Shown: piece by piece, positions 8,612-19,056 of the stretch
Layout of the letters: each line of letters opens with the position of its first letter
How positions within the stretch are numbered: the stretch's first letter is position 1
Source: Acidobacteria bacterium Ga0077553
Lineage (GTDB): Bacteria > Acidobacteriota > Terriglobia > Bryobacterales > Bryobacteraceae
Assembly: GCA_001464575.1 (NCBI GenBank)
Contig: LNFE01000265.1
Coordinates: 1 to 64,000 of the forward strand
DNA length: 64,000 nt
Direction: 5' to 3'
The notes under the pieces: model-generated
Told to the model about the DNA's origin: nothing
The model's database searches: none
What the model saw: only the letters and a program-made list of their open reading frames with translations
Program-made: the position numbers and the translations under genes

Positions 8612-9715
8612 CTATGCCTTCCTGGGGGCGCCGAAGATCCAGCCCCAGGGGGCTCGGCGGACGGCCAGTTCGTAAGTCAGCAGGCTGACTACGGCAGAGC
8701 CGGCCGCCGTGACGACGAACTTCGCGGCCAAGGGCCAGGGAGAGGCTTTTAAGCCGACTGCAATCGCAACCACGGGGAAGCAGTGGAACAGGTAGACCCA
8801 ATACGCGCTGCCGGCCAGGTAACTAAGAACGGGAGAGCGCGACGAGGCGAAGCGCAGGAAGAGTCCGGTGATGCCGAAGATGAAGAGCCACGTCATCACT
8901 GCGGCCAACACCGTCGCAATGGCGTGGGTCGGTTGAGGGGGATCTGGAACCTTGCCGAAGACTTCGTAGAGCTGAGCGGCGAGGGGCAAATACGCGAACA
9001 CCAGCAGAGTCGCTCCGGCGACCTGCCAGCCGGCGAAACGGTGCCAGGTGGTGAGCGTGTCACGCAGTGGATACAAGAACCAGCCGATGCCGTAGAAAAA
9101 CGCATAACAGAGCACAATCGACGGTTTGGGCGCCAGCTCAAAATCGGGATCGAACCCGGCGCCGAACTGCGTGAAAAGGAGAGCGGCTGTTACCACCACC
9201 AGTACTGGCCAACGCCAGGGGCCTTGCCAGAAGCGGGCAAAGGGGGCGTCCCAGCGGAGGGTGGCTTGGCCCAGGAGGCCGGCCAGGATCGAATAGCCGA
9301 GCAGGTAGTGGATAAACCAGAGATGGAGCGTCACCAAGTGGTATTCGGTGAAGTCCGGATGGTGCCGGAGGGTTTCCTGGCGGACGTAAAAATACAGAGG
9401 AGGCAGGAAGACGGCAAGCGGGATGCCGAGGCGAAGGGCGCGATGGCGCAGAAACCCGGCGGCGCCATGGCGGGTAAATACCATTCGCGCGAAGAAGCCG
9501 GCCAGGACAAAGAACAAGGGCATGCGAAACGCATGGATGTAGAAGTAGAGCAGGTCGAAGATCTGGCTGCGGGTCGCGTCCTGGTAGGGCCAGAACTGGG
9601 GCGGCGTGTTGAACTGCGCGTAGGGCACGGCGGAGTGCAGTACGATCCCGAGAAACATCAGGACCGCCCGCAGGTTATCGAGACTGTAAATACGGTCGAT
9701 TCCCTGGCTCGTCAT
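8612..9715 (-). CDS. Membrane acyltransferase, acyltransferase-3 family
   Basis: A 367-residue polytopic membrane protein. The opening RIYSLDNLRAVLMFLGIVLHS, with a His in the first membrane helix, and FYIHAFRMPLFFVLAGFF are standard acyltransferase-3 (OpgC/OafA-like) features. These proteins move acyl groups from acyl-CoA or another donor to a sugar or glycan at the cytoplasmic membrane. About ten membrane segments are visible. I take the ATG at 9713-9715; an earlier ATG at 9769 would overlap the divergent gene at 9738. The C-terminus ends just before the DUF1080 gene. Confidence 0.85.
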   Translation of the reverse strand: MTSQGIDRIYSLDNLRAVLMFLGIVLHSAVPYAQFNTPPQFWPYQDATRSQIFDLLYFYIHAFRMPLFFVLAGFFARMVFTRHGAAGFLRHRALRLGIPLAVFLPPLYFYVRQETLRHHPDFTEYHLVTLHLWFIHYLLGYSILAGLLGQATLRWDAPFARFWQGPWRWPVLVVVTAALLFTQFGAGFDPDFELAPKPSIVLCYAFFYGIGWFLYPLRDTLTTWHRFAGWQVAGATLLVFAYLPLAAQLYEVFGKVPDPPQPTHAIATVLAAVMTWLFIFGITGLFLRFASSRSPVLSYLAGSAYWVYLFHCFPVVAIAVGLKASPWPLAAKFVVTAAGSAVVSLLTYELAVRRAPWGWIFGAPRKA

Positions 9716-9737
9716 AACCACATACACTAACAGAGCT

Positions 9738-10595
9738 ATGAATCGGCTTGTCTTTCTCCTATTGGCCACTCTCCCTCTGCTGGCGCAGTACCCGCCCGTG
9801 CTGCCGGAGGCGAAGGAGGAGGTCTATGCGACCGTGGGCGAGACGGCGTTGCGGCTTTGGATCTTCTCGCCAGACCGGGCGGCGGCGAGGCCGCGGCCGG
9901 CCATCGTGTTCTTTTTTGGGGGCGGCTGGACGGGCGGGACGCCGGGGCAGTTTCAGCAGCACGCCAAGCTGCTGGCGGCGCGGGGGATGGTGGCGATTCT
10001 GGCGGATTACCGCGTGGCGACGCGGCATCAGGTGAAGGTGGATGCGTGTGTGCGGGATGCGAAGGCGGCGATGCGGTACGTGCGGGGGAACGCGAAACGG
10101 CTGGGCATTGATCCGCAGCGCATCGTGGCCGCGGGCGGGTCGGCGGGCGGGCATCTGGCGGCGGCGACCGCTTTCGTGCCGGGGTTTGAGGAGGCGGGCG
10201 GCGTGAGTTCGCGGCCGAACGCGTTGGTCTTGTTCAACCCCGTTCTGGTGCTGGGCGCGGTGCCGGGGGTAGAGCTGCCGAAGGATTCGATCCGCCTGGA
10301 CGCGGCGCGTTTTGGGGTGCCGGCGACGGAGATTTCGCCGTACCACCATCTGCAACGCGGCGGGCCGCCGGCGATCGTGTTCCATGGGGAGGCGGATACA
10401 ACCGTGCCGTTTGTGTCGGTGCAGCTTTACCGGGAGAAGGCCGTGGGGCTGGGCCTGACGTGTGAGGTGGTGAGCTACCCCGGCCAGGCCCATGGCTTCT
10501 TCAACTATGGGCGGGGGAACAATGAGTTTTATGAAAAGACCACGGCGCGGATGGTGGAGTTCTTGACGAAGCTGGGCTACTTGGCCGGGGCTTGA
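9738..10595 (+). CDS. Secreted alpha/beta hydrolase, HSL-type esterase
   Basis: A 285-residue hydrolase with a signal peptide (residues 1-16, LLLATLPLLAQ). The oxyanion-hole segment FFFGGGWTGG is at 58-67, the nucleophile elbow GGSAGG at 133-138 (Ser135), an Asp in HGEADTTVPF and a catalytic His in GQAHGF. This is the hormone-sensitive-lipase/acetyl-esterase group, acting on small acyl esters; many relatives in this phylum sit with polysaccharide-degrading genes. It is divergent from the acyltransferase (22 bp between starts) and overlaps the convergent FAD oxidoreductase by 19 bp. Confidence 0.9.
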   Translation: MNRLVFLLLATLPLLAQYPPVLPEAKEEVYATVGETALRLWIFSPDRAAARPRPAIVFFFGGGWTGGTPGQFQQHAKLLAARGMVAILADYRVATRHQVKVDACVRDAKAAMRYVRGNAKRLGIDPQRIVAAGGSAGGHLAAATAFVPGFEEAGGVSSRPNALVLFNPVLVLGAVPGVELPKDSIRLDAARFGVPATEISPYHHLQRGGPPAIVFHGEADTTVPFVSVQLYREKAVGLGLTCEVVSYPGQAHGFFNYGRGNNEFYEKTTARMVEFLTKLGYLAGA

Positions 10596-12226
10596 TACTG
10601 CAGCACCTGGCCGTCTTTTTCGAGGCGCGTGCGGAGTTCGGCGTAGGGCACGTCCTGCACGGCTACGTTCTTATCGATGGCCATGACGGCGGCCGTCGCG
10701 GCCGATTGGCCCAGGATCATGAAGACGGGCTCCATGCGGATGGAACCATAGGCGATGTGGGAGCTCGATAGGCAGACGGGGACGAGCAGGTTCTCCACCT
10801 GGCCCTTCTTGGGCACGAGGGAGCCGTAGGCGATCTGATAGGGGCCGTTGGTGCTGACGCCGATGTCGCCTTCGTTCTGCACGTAGCCTTCGGGCGTGAT
10901 GTAGCGCTGGATATTGTGGGAGTCGATGCCGTAGGAGCCCATGCCGACGGAGTCCGGCGTGGGGCGTTTCTTCGTAAGTTCGTGCTCGGTCATGACGTAT
11001 TGGCCGGTCATCCGGCGGGCCTCGCGGATGTACATTTGATGTGGCCAGTTCCCGTTGTCCTTGAACTCATCCTTGGCGAGTCCCCATTTGCTCATGGCGG
11101 CGCGGACATCGGCAGGGACGCGGGGGTCGTTGGCGACGAAGTAGAGCCAGCCTTGCTGGTAGCGGACGTGTTCGTCGAAGATCTCCTGGCGGCGGGCGTA
11201 AGTGGCTTCGGGATAGTCCCAGTTGCGTCCGATGTTGTCCGTGCTGAAGGGGCCGTGGTTATTGGTGTCGGTCTTGGCGTTGGGGATGGCGTCGTACTTG
11301 TTGAAGGTTTCGGTCCACCCGGCTTGATAGATGCGGGCGAGGAGTTCGTACTCTTTGGGGTCGTAGCCGGCGGGCTTTGCAAAGGGGATCCGATTCTTTT
11401 CGACTTGCGTGAGGCACATGCGGAAGCAGTAGGCCTGGACTTTGCTGTCGGCGGCGCCGTACTCGCCCGGGGGTTCGGTGCTGATGCGGGGGAGGACGCC
11501 GCTCTTGGGATCGCCGGGCACGACGTAGGGCGAGATGGGCGACTTCAGGACGCCGAAGTGATGGCGATGATGGAGCACGCCGGTTTGGACGCCGGCCCAC
11601 TTTTCGCCGTACTGCTGCATGGACTCGCGGCCGACGTGGTAGCTGACGCCGGCGGCGGCCATCAGGTCGCCTTCATAGGTCGAGTCGAGGAACATTTTGG
11701 CGGCGTAGGTTTTGCCGTCGAGCATCGTAATGGAGACGATTCGGCCGCCCTCTTTCTTTACACCCTTCTCGCGGTCGAGCCAGGAGTTGCGGAAGACGGG
11801 AATTTTCATCTCCTTCACCCACTGTTCGTAGACGCGTTCGGCGACATGGGGTTCGAAGATCCACATGGTGCGGGCTTCCTGGTCGAGCGCGACGGTGCCT
11901 TGACCCTTGTTGCCGAATTCGGACTGCTTCTGCCACTTCCAGGCCGCGGGCTTGGCGTAGTGCTGCCAGACGCGATGGTAGAACTCACGGGAAAGGCCGC
12001 CGATGACGGCCTTATTGCCGGAGTCGGTCCAGCCGAGGCCGCCGGCGGTGAGGCCGCCTAGGTGCTTTTCCGGGCAGACTAGGGCGACGGATTTTCCCAT
12101 GGTTTTCGTCTGGACCGCGGCGGTGACCGCACCCGAGGTGCATCCGTAGATGACGACGTCGTAGGTGGCTGGCGCCGCGGTCCCGGCCGTGGTGGCGAGA
12201 GCGGCAAGAAAGAGAGACCGAAACAT
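10577..12226 (-). CDS. Secreted FAD-dependent oxidoreductase
   Basis: A 549-residue FAD-dependent protein of the FAD_oxidored type. It has an N-terminal signal peptide (about 1-18), followed by the Rossmann start TYDVVIYGCTSGAVTAAVQTKTMGKSVALVCPEKHLGG. In this subfamily the usual GxGxxG is relaxed to GCTSGA. A second family feature is MFLDSTYEGDLMAAAGVSYHVGRES. Substrates are unknown in most members; genomic partners suggest oxidation of sugar or sugar-acid derivatives. It is a single gene, convergent with the 9738 esterase. Confidence 0.9.
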   Translation of the reverse strand: MFRSLFLAALATTAGTAAPATYDVVIYGCTSGAVTAAVQTKTMGKSVALVCPEKHLGGLTAGGLGWTDSGNKAVIGGLSREFYHRVWQHYAKPAAWKWQKQSEFGNKGQGTVALDQEARTMWIFEPHVAERVYEQWVKEMKIPVFRNSWLDREKGVKKEGGRIVSITMLDGKTYAAKMFLDSTYEGDLMAAAGVSYHVGRESMQQYGEKWAGVQTGVLHHRHHFGVLKSPISPYVVPGDPKSGVLPRISTEPPGEYGAADSKVQAYCFRMCLTQVEKNRIPFAKPAGYDPKEYELLARIYQAGWTETFNKYDAIPNAKTDTNNHGPFSTDNIGRNWDYPEATYARRQEIFDEHVRYQQGWLYFVANDPRVPADVRAAMSKWGLAKDEFKDNGNWPHQMYIREARRMTGQYVMTEHELTKKRPTPDSVGMGSYGIDSHNIQRYITPEGYVQNEGDIGVSTNGPYQIAYGSLVPKKGQVENLLVPVCLSSSHIAYGSIRMEPVFMILGQSAATAAVMAIDKNVAVQDVPYAELRTRLEKDGQVLQYQAPAK

Positions 12227-12256
12227 CTTTCTACTGTACTTGCTGACGATATCCGG

Positions 12257-12706
12257 TCAGACGGCGGCCCGGAGTCCGTCCCGGAGCGCCCGGACTTGAT
12301 CGTGAGCGGCGCGGATTTGGATGGCCTGGCCTTCGACGATGGTGCGGGAGGCGCCGAGCTCTCCGCCCGCGACGGCGTCGGTGAACGCTTTCAGGGCGGC
12401 GTCTTCGCCTCGCTCGCACTCTTCAAGAACAGCGAGGTCTTCGCGCTTGGCGACGGCTGCCTTCAGATTGATCCATCCTCGATGGACCGTGCCACCGAGA
12501 CTGCCGGAGACTTCGGGGTGTTCTCCGGTGAGTTCCACCTGATACTGCAGAGCGCGGGCGAATTGTCCGCGCTGGGCGGCAAAGTCGGTGAGCACTTGGC
12601 GCAGTTCCGGCCGGCTGACGTCGCTGGCCGCCGCTTCAAACCCGAGTTCTCCATCTTTCAACGTCTCAATCAGGCCGTTCAGAACGGCCACCGAATCTTT
12701 GGTCAT
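12257..12706 (-). CDS. DUF2383 (PA2169-type) four-helix-bundle protein
   Basis: A 149-residue, highly helical cytoplasmic protein matching the DUF2383/PA2169 family: VLNGLIETLKDGELGFEAAA, then HPEVSGSLGGTVHRGWINLKAAV, then LEECERGEDAALKAF. The family is ferritin-like in fold, and a stress-linked role has been suggested, but no reaction is established. The start at 12704-12706 is fixed by a GGAGG eight bases upstream; the longer frame reaching 12928 has no family similarity. It stands alone between the FAD oxidoreductase and a long stretch without genes. Confidence 0.88.
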   Translation of the reverse strand: MTKDSVAVLNGLIETLKDGELGFEAAASDVSRPELRQVLTDFAAQRGQFARALQYQVELTGEHPEVSGSLGGTVHRGWINLKAAVAKREDLAVLEECERGEDAALKAFTDAVAGGELGASRTIVEGQAIQIRAAHDQVRALRDGLRAAV

Positions 12707-12714
12707 AATTAATT

Positions 12715-12719
12715 CCTCC
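12715..12719 (-). promoter_or_regulatory. Ribosome binding site deciding the DUF2383 start
   Basis: The minus strand reads GGAGG here, followed by an AT-rich spacer of eight bases and the ATG at 12706. This sets the start of the DUF2383 gene and rejects the longer upstream reading. Confidence 0.75.
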
Positions 12720-13331
12720 AGTCGGAGGGATGGGTTGCAGATGGAGGGCCATTCGGTTCCGGGCGTATAGAGGGGGTATGACTCGGCTGGCGGCTCTTCT
12801 CCTGGACCGGCAGCGCTCCGTACCCACCCGCTGGATAACTTATCCGGGACGCGGTTGCGGCGGCCGCCCCATGCCGGCTCCTTCGCCGCTGACGATGGCA
12901 GCTTGAACCTCCAATGCGACAACCGCAAGTCCTGCTCCTGGGGTGGGCAACCGATTCCCTGGTTGCGTGGCAGCGGAGGCTATTCCTATGCGCCACGGCC
13001 AGCCGACCTCGTGCCCGGCGACGACGACGCGGCTGTGATCCATTCCTCCGCGCGGCCGTAGTGGAACACGACCGTCCCAGTCCCCGGCGGGCCGATCCTA
13101 CCCACTGCGGTGCCTTTGTTCTACGGCGATCCGTAGGTGCTATGGCAGCATGGGGACTATCGCGGCTTTGTGCCGGAGCCATCGCCCGCCCGCCAGGGAG
13201 ACCTTCTCCCTCCTGCTCCGGTTGCCCGACGGGCACTCCACCGCCGCACTCGTCACAACGGATTACTTCAACTATCGAAATTGAGAGCCAATGATAAGAT
13301 CAGAGCGCGTACGCCCTGCGCCTTCTGACCT
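12720..13331. other. 612-bp stretch without a convincing gene
   Basis: Open frames of 60-175 codons exist on both strands, but none has a credible start, leader or family pattern, and they are rich in Arg, Pro and Ala as expected of chance frames at this GC content. On the plus strand, between about 13080 and 13170, a frame reads protein-like (VPLFYGDP, a stop, then VLWQHGDYRGFVPEP), as in the Tyr/Gly-rich exported proteins of these bacteria. This could be a decayed gene. The 3' part must also hold the promoter of the gene starting at 13332. Confidence 0.4.
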
Positions 13332-16300
13332 ATGATTTTCCCCTATCGCTTCCGCACGTTTGGCGCTTTTGCGCTCGCCACTCTCGCCGGTTCGGCCTGG
13401 ACCGCCCACTACCTCTCCGCCCAGCCCGCCGCGGCGCCCGCCCCTCTTGAACCCGTGCAGAAGAACTGCCAACAGTGCCACAACGCCGATAACCTCTCGG
13501 CCGGGGTCCGCGTGGACCATCTTGATACCAGCCTAGAAGACCGGCATATCCGCGTCTGGGAGGGCATTCGGCATCGCGTCCGCGACGGCTCCATGCCGCC
13601 GAAGGGCATGCCCCAACCCTCCGCCGCGGAACGCGAGGCCACCGTCGCCTGGATCACGCAAGCCATCGAAATCGCCCGCCTCCGCCCCGCCCCGAAGAAT
13701 GGCCTCGTCCGCCGCCTGACCGTCTCGCAGTATCGCAATACCCTCCGCGAACTCCTCCAGCTCGACGACGACCTGACGGAGATCGTTCCTCCCGACGCGG
13801 TCTCGAGCGACGGCTTCGTCAATAACAAAGATACTCTGCAGCTCTCGCCGCTGCTGCTTGAGTCCTACCTCGAGATTGCAGAGAAGGCGCTGAACCGGTC
13901 CATCGTCGACCCGACGCAGAAGCCCGCGATTCAAAACTTCCGCATGGACCTGGGGGCGTCGATCAATCAGAACCCGCTGCCCGAAGAGCTGATTCTGGGC
14001 GCCAACAGCCTGCTGCTCGACAACAAAGACTTCACCGTCACCGAACTCACGCCGCAGAAGCCCTTCCCGTTCCAGCCGAACCCGATGCGCACGAAGTACC
14101 GCTTCATCGAGGGCTATCAAGGCAACGACACCGTCCGCGGTTGGCGCGAGTATGACAGCATCTATCACTCCGTTTTTGCCTGCATGCGCGGCAGCAATGG
14201 CTACCCGAAAGGCAAGGCTTACGACGCCGTTTCTTCTGGCTTGCTGCTGCGGCCCGCTATTCCGAACGATGAGACCTTCGAGGCGGACGGAACGTACGGG
14301 CCGAAGGCGAATTTCAAGATCTCTCTGCGCGAGCTGCCCGACCATGGCCGGTTCCGCGTGACCGTCACGGCCGCCAAGTACGACGACGGACTGTTGCTCG
14401 ACCCCGGGGCGACGGCCCGCAGCGGCTCGGATGCCTTGACCGTCACGAACTTCACGGCGCCCCAGACGCTGACCGTGAAGCAGGCCGGCGTTTACCAGGT
14501 TGACATCCACACGCCGCGGCGGAAGGTGGAAGTCCCGGCGCCGGATACCTCGCGCCTCAACGAAGGACTGAGCGCCTCCTGGACCTTTGATGGGCAACCC
14601 GGCGGCGGTCTGGAAGGAAAAGCCAGCCTGCAGGATTCGCCGTTCGGCAAAGCGCTGACGCTGCAGGGCGATTATGACGCGCTCACGGTTCCCGGTCAGG
14701 AAGCGTTCCAGGTCGGCGCCGGAGAGTTTACGGTGGCCGCTTGGATTCAACCGAAGGCGCCGCGGCGGGCGGCGATCGTGTCGCTTGGCAGCGTGGGCCG
14801 GACACCCGGCTGGACGCTGTTTCTCGGCGGCGGCCGCAATGCGCTGCAGTTCGAAACGACGGGCCCGGACAAGCTGACCAACGGGACGATTACGTCCGGC
14901 CCCGGCGTGGTGCGGTCCGGCGCTTGGCAGCATGTCGCGGTGGTGGTAAAACGGGGGAGCAACGCGCCTTCACGGATCTATATCAACGGGGTGCAGGTGG
15001 CACGAGGCGTGATTGGCGCCGCCAACCTCGATAACGCCGGCCTGCCGCTGCGGATCGGCGGGTCGCCGAACGCCACCTCGTTCCGCGGAGATATCGATGA
15101 CGTCCGGCTGTATCGGCGCGCTCTCAGCGAAGCGGAGTTGCAAGGGTTGATTGAACCGGGCCGCAAGTTTGCCCAGGCTCCCCCGGAACCGGCGCAAGAC
15201 ATTACGCTGGCCCTGGGCGGGCGCGATTTTTCGGGCGCGCTGAAGCAACCGGCGTTCCTGGCGGTTCGCTTACCCGCCGGGCCGGTTGCCCTGCGGGCCG
15301 CCACGACGGGAGCCCTGGGCATTGAGCGGGTCGTACTGACTCCGGTGCCGGCCACGGACCCGCTGGCGCGCCGCTTCCAGACGTTTGAGAAGCGGAATCC
15401 GCGGCTGGGGGTCCAACTGGGCCTGCGCCGCGACTGCGGCAGCACGTTCGCCCCGGTGGGCTCACCGCAGGTGGTTTCGAGCGGTCAGAATTCGCGGTTC
15501 GTGTTTGAAAGCGCCATCCAGAACTTCCCTAGTCCGGAGGTGGAAAAGGATAACGTCAACTACCTGGCCGGCATCCGCGAGATTGCCGTGCGCAGTGAGT
15601 ACACCGATGATCGCGACATGCCGCGGCTGCGCATTCGCTCGGTCGAGTTTGAAGGCCCCTTCTATGAGTCGTGGCCGCCCCCCTCGCACAAGGCGATCTT
15701 CCTCGATTCGCCCCGCAAGGCTGATCCAAAGGCGTATGCGCGGGAGATCATCCGCAACTTCGCCACGCGGGCCTATCGGCGGCCCTTGGGGGAGGCCGAA
15801 GCCAACGCGCTGTTCGCGGTCTTTGACCGCTCCTTCGCCGGCGGCGGCAAGTTCCAGGACAGCGTGAAGGACGCACTGCAGGTGGTTCTGACTTCGCCGC
15901 AGTTCCTGTTCCTGGTGGAGAAGAGCGCGACCCCGGCGCCGGAGCCGCTCGACAATCACGAGCTGGCTTCCAAGCTCTCGTACTTTCTCTGGAACGGTCC
16001 GCCGGACCAGACTACGCTCCGGCTCGCCGCGGCGGGGACGCTGCGGCAGCAGTTGGATGGCGAGGTGGCCCGGATGGTGGCGGACGCTCGCTTCTCCCGG
16101 TTTATTCAGGAGTTCGCATCGCAATGGCTGAGCCTGGATAAGTTCAGCGTGCTGGAACCGGATCGGAAGCGCTTCCCGAAGCTGAACCGGCACAACCGGA
16201 CGCATCTGCGGCAGGAGCCGATTGAGTTTGTTCATTACCTGATCCGCAATAACCTGCCGGTTCGCAATCTGATTGCTTCCGATTTCGTGGTGGTGAATGA

Positions 16301-16937
16301 GGCCGTGGCGAGCTACTACGATCTAGGCGAAAAGACCGAAAGTGGTCTGCGGTATGTCGCGGTTCCCCATGGCCGCCGGGAGATGGGCGGGGTGCTGACG
16401 CAAGCCGCGATTATGGCGGGTTTGTCCGATGGCCGCGAGTCCAATCCGGTGAAACGCGGGGCGTGGCTGGCGCGGAAGATTGTCGCCGAACCGCCTGCGG
16501 ATCCGCCGCCGAATGTGCCCGCGCTAAAGGACGACGAGGGCGGCAAGCTGACGCTGCGCCAGCGGATTGAACGCCACCGCAGCCAGCCCGGCTGTGTGCA
16601 GTGCCATTTGAAGATCGACCCCTGGGGCATTGCTTTTGAGGAGTTCGACGCGGGCGGGCGGTTGAAGTCTGAACCCGCCGACGCCCGTTCGCAGCTGCCG
16701 GACAAGACGGAAGTGGCTGGCATCGACGACCTGAAGCGGTATCTCGCCGAGGACCGGATTGATCAAGTTGCCTTCAGCGTGCTGAAGCATATGGCCACCT
16801 ATGCTACGGGCCGCAGTTTGACCTACAATGAAGTCAACTATTTGAAACAGGACGGCCTGAAGCTCAAGGCCAGCGGCTACCGGATGCAGGATATGCTTCG
16901 ATACGTCGCCACCAGCAAAATCTTCCTCGAAAAGTAG
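13332..16937 (+). CDS. Planctomycete-type cytochrome (DUF1587/1592/1588/1585) with inserted LamG domain
   Basis: A 1201-residue exported protein. An N-terminal signal or anchor (about 1-32) is followed by a c-type haem motif, CQQCH at 46-50. DUF1587 comes next ([21 protein letters not shown]), then a long beta-rich section including a laminin-G/concanavalin-like domain at about 410-600 ([38 protein letters not shown]). Next come DUF1595 ([16 protein letters not shown]), DUF1592 ([18 protein letters not shown]), DUF1588 with a second haem-like CVQCH near residue 1080 (HLKIDPWG), and DUF1585 at the C-terminus. Such proteins pair with DUF1552 genes, as here. An exported redox role on polymers is suspected but not proved. 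LamG implies carbohydrate or surface binding. Confidence 0.93.
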   Translation: MIFPYRFRTFGAFALATLAGSAWTAHYLSAQPAAAPAPLEPVQKNCQQCHNADNLSAGVRVDHLDTSLEDRHIRVWEGIRHRVRDGSMPPKGMPQPSAAEREATVAWITQAIEIARLRPAPKNGLVRRLTVSQYRNTLRELLQLDDDLTEIVPPDAVSSDGFVNNKDTLQLSPLLLESYLEIAEKALNRSIVDPTQKPAIQNFRMDLGASINQNPLPEELILGANSLLLDNKDFTVTELTPQKPFPFQPNPMRTKYRFIEGYQGNDTVRGWREYDSIYHSVFACMRGSNGYPKGKAYDAVSSGLLLRPAIPNDETFEADGTYGPKANFKISLRELPDHGRFRVTVTAAKYDDGLLLDPGATARSGSDALTVTNFTAPQTLTVKQAGVYQVDIHTPRRKVEVPAPDTSRLNEGLSASWTFDGQPGGGLEGKASLQDSPFGKALTLQGDYDALTVPGQEAFQVGAGEFTVAAWIQPKAPRRAAIVSLGSVGRTPGWTLFLGGGRNALQFETTGPDKLTNGTITSGPGVVRSGAWQHVAVVVKRGSNAPSRIYINGVQVARGVIGAANLDNAGLPLRIGGSPNATSFRGDIDDVRLYRRALSEAELQGLIEPGRKFAQAPPEPAQDITLALGGRDFSGALKQPAFLAVRLPAGPVALRAATTGALGIERVVLTPVPATDPLARRFQTFEKRNPRLGVQLGLRRDCGSTFAPVGSPQVVSSGQNSRFVFESAIQNFPSPEVEKDNVNYLAGIREIAVRSEYTDDRDMPRLRIRSVEFEGPFYESWPPPSHKAIFLDSPRKADPKAYAREIIRNFATRAYRRPLGEAEANALFAVFDRSFAGGGKFQDSVKDALQVVLTSPQFLFLVEKSATPAPEPLDNHELASKLSYFLWNGPPDQTTLRLAAAGTLRQQLDGEVARMVADARFSRFIQEFASQWLSLDKFSVLEPDRKRFPKLNRHNRTHLRQEPIEFVHYLIRNNLPVRNLIASDFVVVNEAVASYYDLGEKTESGLRYVAVPHGRREMGGVLTQAAIMAGLSDGRESNPVKRGAWLARKIVAEPPADPPPNVPALKDDEGGKLTLRQRIERHRSQPGCVQCHLKIDPWGIAFEEFDAGGRLKSEPADARSQLPDKTEVAGIDDLKRYLAEDRIDQVAFSVLKHMATYATGRSLTYNEVNYLKQDGLKLKASGYRMQDMLRYVATSKIFLEK

Positions 16938-16949
16938 CCGGAGCCCATC

Positions 16950-18290
16950 ATGAGCCTCTCTCGTAAACTCGATCGCCGCGCCTTTCTGACTGGTATGGGG
17001 GGCGCCGCGTTGGCGCTGCCGGTGCTGGACGCCATGGGCGCTGAAGTGACCAGCAACGCCCCGAAGCGCTTCTGCGCCGTCTATACCGCCAACGGCATGT
17101 CGCTGCCGCGCGCCGAGCACGACATCAGCGAATGGAGCTGGTTCCCGGCTCTCGAAAAGGACGGGCAGTTCCAGTTCGGCTTGTCGACGGCTCCGCTGAG
17201 CCCGTTCCGGAAGCAGCTGAGCTTCATGGGTGGCATGCACCACCCGAGCGGCCCGAAGGCCGACCCGCACACGTGCTCCGACATGTGGCTGACCGGCGCG
17301 CCGCTGCATAACCCAAAGCCCGGCACCTACAATACGGCCGGCCTGGATCAGGTGATCGCGCTGCATACGAAGCAGTACTGCCGCCAGCCTTCGCTGATCC
17401 TGTCGATCGACGCCGGCACTGGCTTCCTGTCGCGCACCGGCACCATCTCGTACAGCCTCGAAGGCAAGCCGATTCCGGCGGAGAACAATCCACGCCGCAT
17501 CTTTGACCGGCTTTTCCGGGGCGATCGCGAATCGCTGCAGTCCGAGCACGCTAAGCTGCAACGCCGCATCAAGCTCGTCGACGCGGTGGCGCAAAGCGCC
17601 AAGTCGCTGGAGCAGCAGCTGGGCAAGTCCGACCGGGAACGCATGGACCAGTACATGACTTCGCTGAACGAAGTGGAGTCGCGGCTGATTGCGTCCGAGA
17701 AGTGGATCGATATTCCGCTCAAGAAGCAGGACTATTCGCATCTGAACCTCGATGCGAGCTCGGAAGGCGAGCCGGCCGAATACTACCGCAACATGTTCGA
17801 CTTGATCGCGCTGGCCTTTGACGCGGACATCACGCGGTCGGTGGCGTTTATGCTCAACCGCGAAGACGGCATGGGCATCAGCGATACGTTCCCGCTGAAG
17901 CTTGGCCTGTCGAAGACGCACCACAACCTTTCCCACGCGACGGACAAGGAAGGGCAGATGCAGTTCGCCAAATACGACCTGTTCCTGAGCCAGCAGATGG
18001 CGCATTTCCTGAAGCGTCTTTCGGGCTATCAGGACCGCAACGGTTCCGTGCTCGACAACACGATCGTGCTGTTTGGCAGCGGCGCCAGCACGACGCACAA
18101 TCCGCGCAACATTCCCACGCTCGTCGCCGGCGGCGCCAACCTCGGCTTGAAGCACGGCCACTATTGGAAGGGGGGCGAAGCGCGGATGTCGAACATGTAC
18201 GTGAGCATGCTGCGGGCGCTCGAAGTTCCCGTTGAGTCCTTTGCCGATAGCACGGGCACTTTGAGCAGCCCGGTCTTCACCCGCTCCTAA
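16950..18290 (+). CDS. DUF1552 protein with twin-arginine leader
   Basis: A 446-residue DUF1552 protein. The N-terminus [25 protein letters not shown] is a twin-arginine type leader, so it is exported folded. DUF1552 patterns include [32 protein letters not shown], and, near the end, [14 protein letters not shown] and [14 protein letters not shown]. The domain resembles sulfatase/phosphatase-like or DUF1501 proteins, but no activity is established. It follows the 1201-residue cytochrome by 12 bp and precedes an SDR gene by 6 bp, so the three form one transcription unit. A second DUF1552 gene lies at the right edge of the window. Confidence 0.92.
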   Translation: MSLSRKLDRRAFLTGMGGAALALPVLDAMGAEVTSNAPKRFCAVYTANGMSLPRAEHDISEWSWFPALEKDGQFQFGLSTAPLSPFRKQLSFMGGMHHPSGPKADPHTCSDMWLTGAPLHNPKPGTYNTAGLDQVIALHTKQYCRQPSLILSIDAGTGFLSRTGTISYSLEGKPIPAENNPRRIFDRLFRGDRESLQSEHAKLQRRIKLVDAVAQSAKSLEQQLGKSDRERMDQYMTSLNEVESRLIASEKWIDIPLKKQDYSHLNLDASSEGEPAEYYRNMFDLIALAFDADITRSVAFMLNREDGMGISDTFPLKLGLSKTHHNLSHATDKEGQMQFAKYDLFLSQQMAHFLKRLSGYQDRNGSVLDNTIVLFGSGASTTHNPRNIPTLVAGGANLGLKHGHYWKGGEARMSNMYVSMLRALEVPVESFADSTGTLSSPVFTRS

Positions 18291-18296
18291 CCTCTC

Positions 18297-19055
18297 ATGC
18301 AAACAACTCGGAAAATCGCGCTGGTGACCGGCGCGGGCAGCGGCATTGGCCGCGCGGTCAGCTTGGCCTTGCAGGCCGCCAACTATTCGGTCGTCCTGGC
18401 GGGACGGCGCGTCGCGGAACTGGAGGCGACAGCGGCGCTCGCCTCCGATAGCGGCGGAGTCATGCTGCCGGTGCCCACCGACATCAGTCAACCCGATCAG
18501 GTCGCCGCGCTCTTCGAAAAGCTGGAGACGACGTTTGGCCGGATCGACCTCCTCTTCAACAACGCCGGCATGGGCACGCCGGCGGTGCCGATGGAGGAGC
18601 TGACCTTCGCGCAGTGGAGCGCCGTGGTGGGGGTGAACCTGACGGGCTCGTTCCTGTGCGCGCAGCACGCCATGCGGCTGATGAAGAAGCAGGAGCCGCA
18701 GGGCGGGCGGATTATCAACAACGGCTCGATTTCCGCGCACGTCCCGCGGCCGCATTCGGCGCCTTATACGGCGACCAAGCACGCCATTACGGGCCTGACC
18801 CGCAGCATTTCGCTGGACGGGCGGCCGTTTCGAATTGCTTGTGGCCAGATTGATATCGGCAACGCCGCGACGGAGATGACTCAGCGCATGACCGGCGGCG
18901 TTCTGCAGGCCGATGGCAGCCTGCGCCCGGAGCCGCGCATGGATGTGAAGCACGTGACGGACGCCGTGCTCTATATGGCCGGCATGCCGCTCGAAGCCAA
19001 CGTCCAGTTCCTCACCGTCATGGCGACCGAGATGCCGTTCATCGGCCGGGGCTGA
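18297..19055 (+). CDS. Short-chain dehydrogenase/reductase (SDR)
   Basis: A 252-residue classical SDR. The nucleotide-binding TGAGSGIG is at residues 11-18, the NNAG motif follows in DLLFNNAG, and the catalytic Ser-Tyr-Lys are visible in NNGSISAH and YTATKHA. NAD(P)-dependent oxidation or reduction of an alcohol or ketone in the cytoplasm is expected; the substrate is unknown. The 6-bp gap after the DUF1552 stop suggests it belongs to that operon. It is convergent with the DUF5009 gene, with one base between the stops. Confidence 0.92.
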   Translation: MQTTRKIALVTGAGSGIGRAVSLALQAANYSVVLAGRRVAELEATAALASDSGGVMLPVPTDISQPDQVAALFEKLETTFGRIDLLFNNAGMGTPAVPMEELTFAQWSAVVGVNLTGSFLCAQHAMRLMKKQEPQGGRIINNGSISAHVPRPHSAPYTATKHAITGLTRSISLDGRPFRIACGQIDIGNAATEMTQRMTGGVLQADGSLRPEPRMDVKHVTDAVLYMAGMPLEANVQFLTVMATEMPFIGRG

Positions 19056-19056
19056 G

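Noticed and set aside
12709-13236. 175-codon minus-strand frame upstream of the cytochrome gene
   Set aside because: It has no family pattern, overlaps chance frames on the other strand and is Arg/Ser/Pro-rich; the region is listed as unexplained instead.
16524-18953. 809-codon open frame on the minus strand
   Set aside because: It lies opposite the cytochrome, DUF1552 and SDR genes, is dominated by Arg, Ala and His, and matches no family; it is a by-product of GC-rich codon use.
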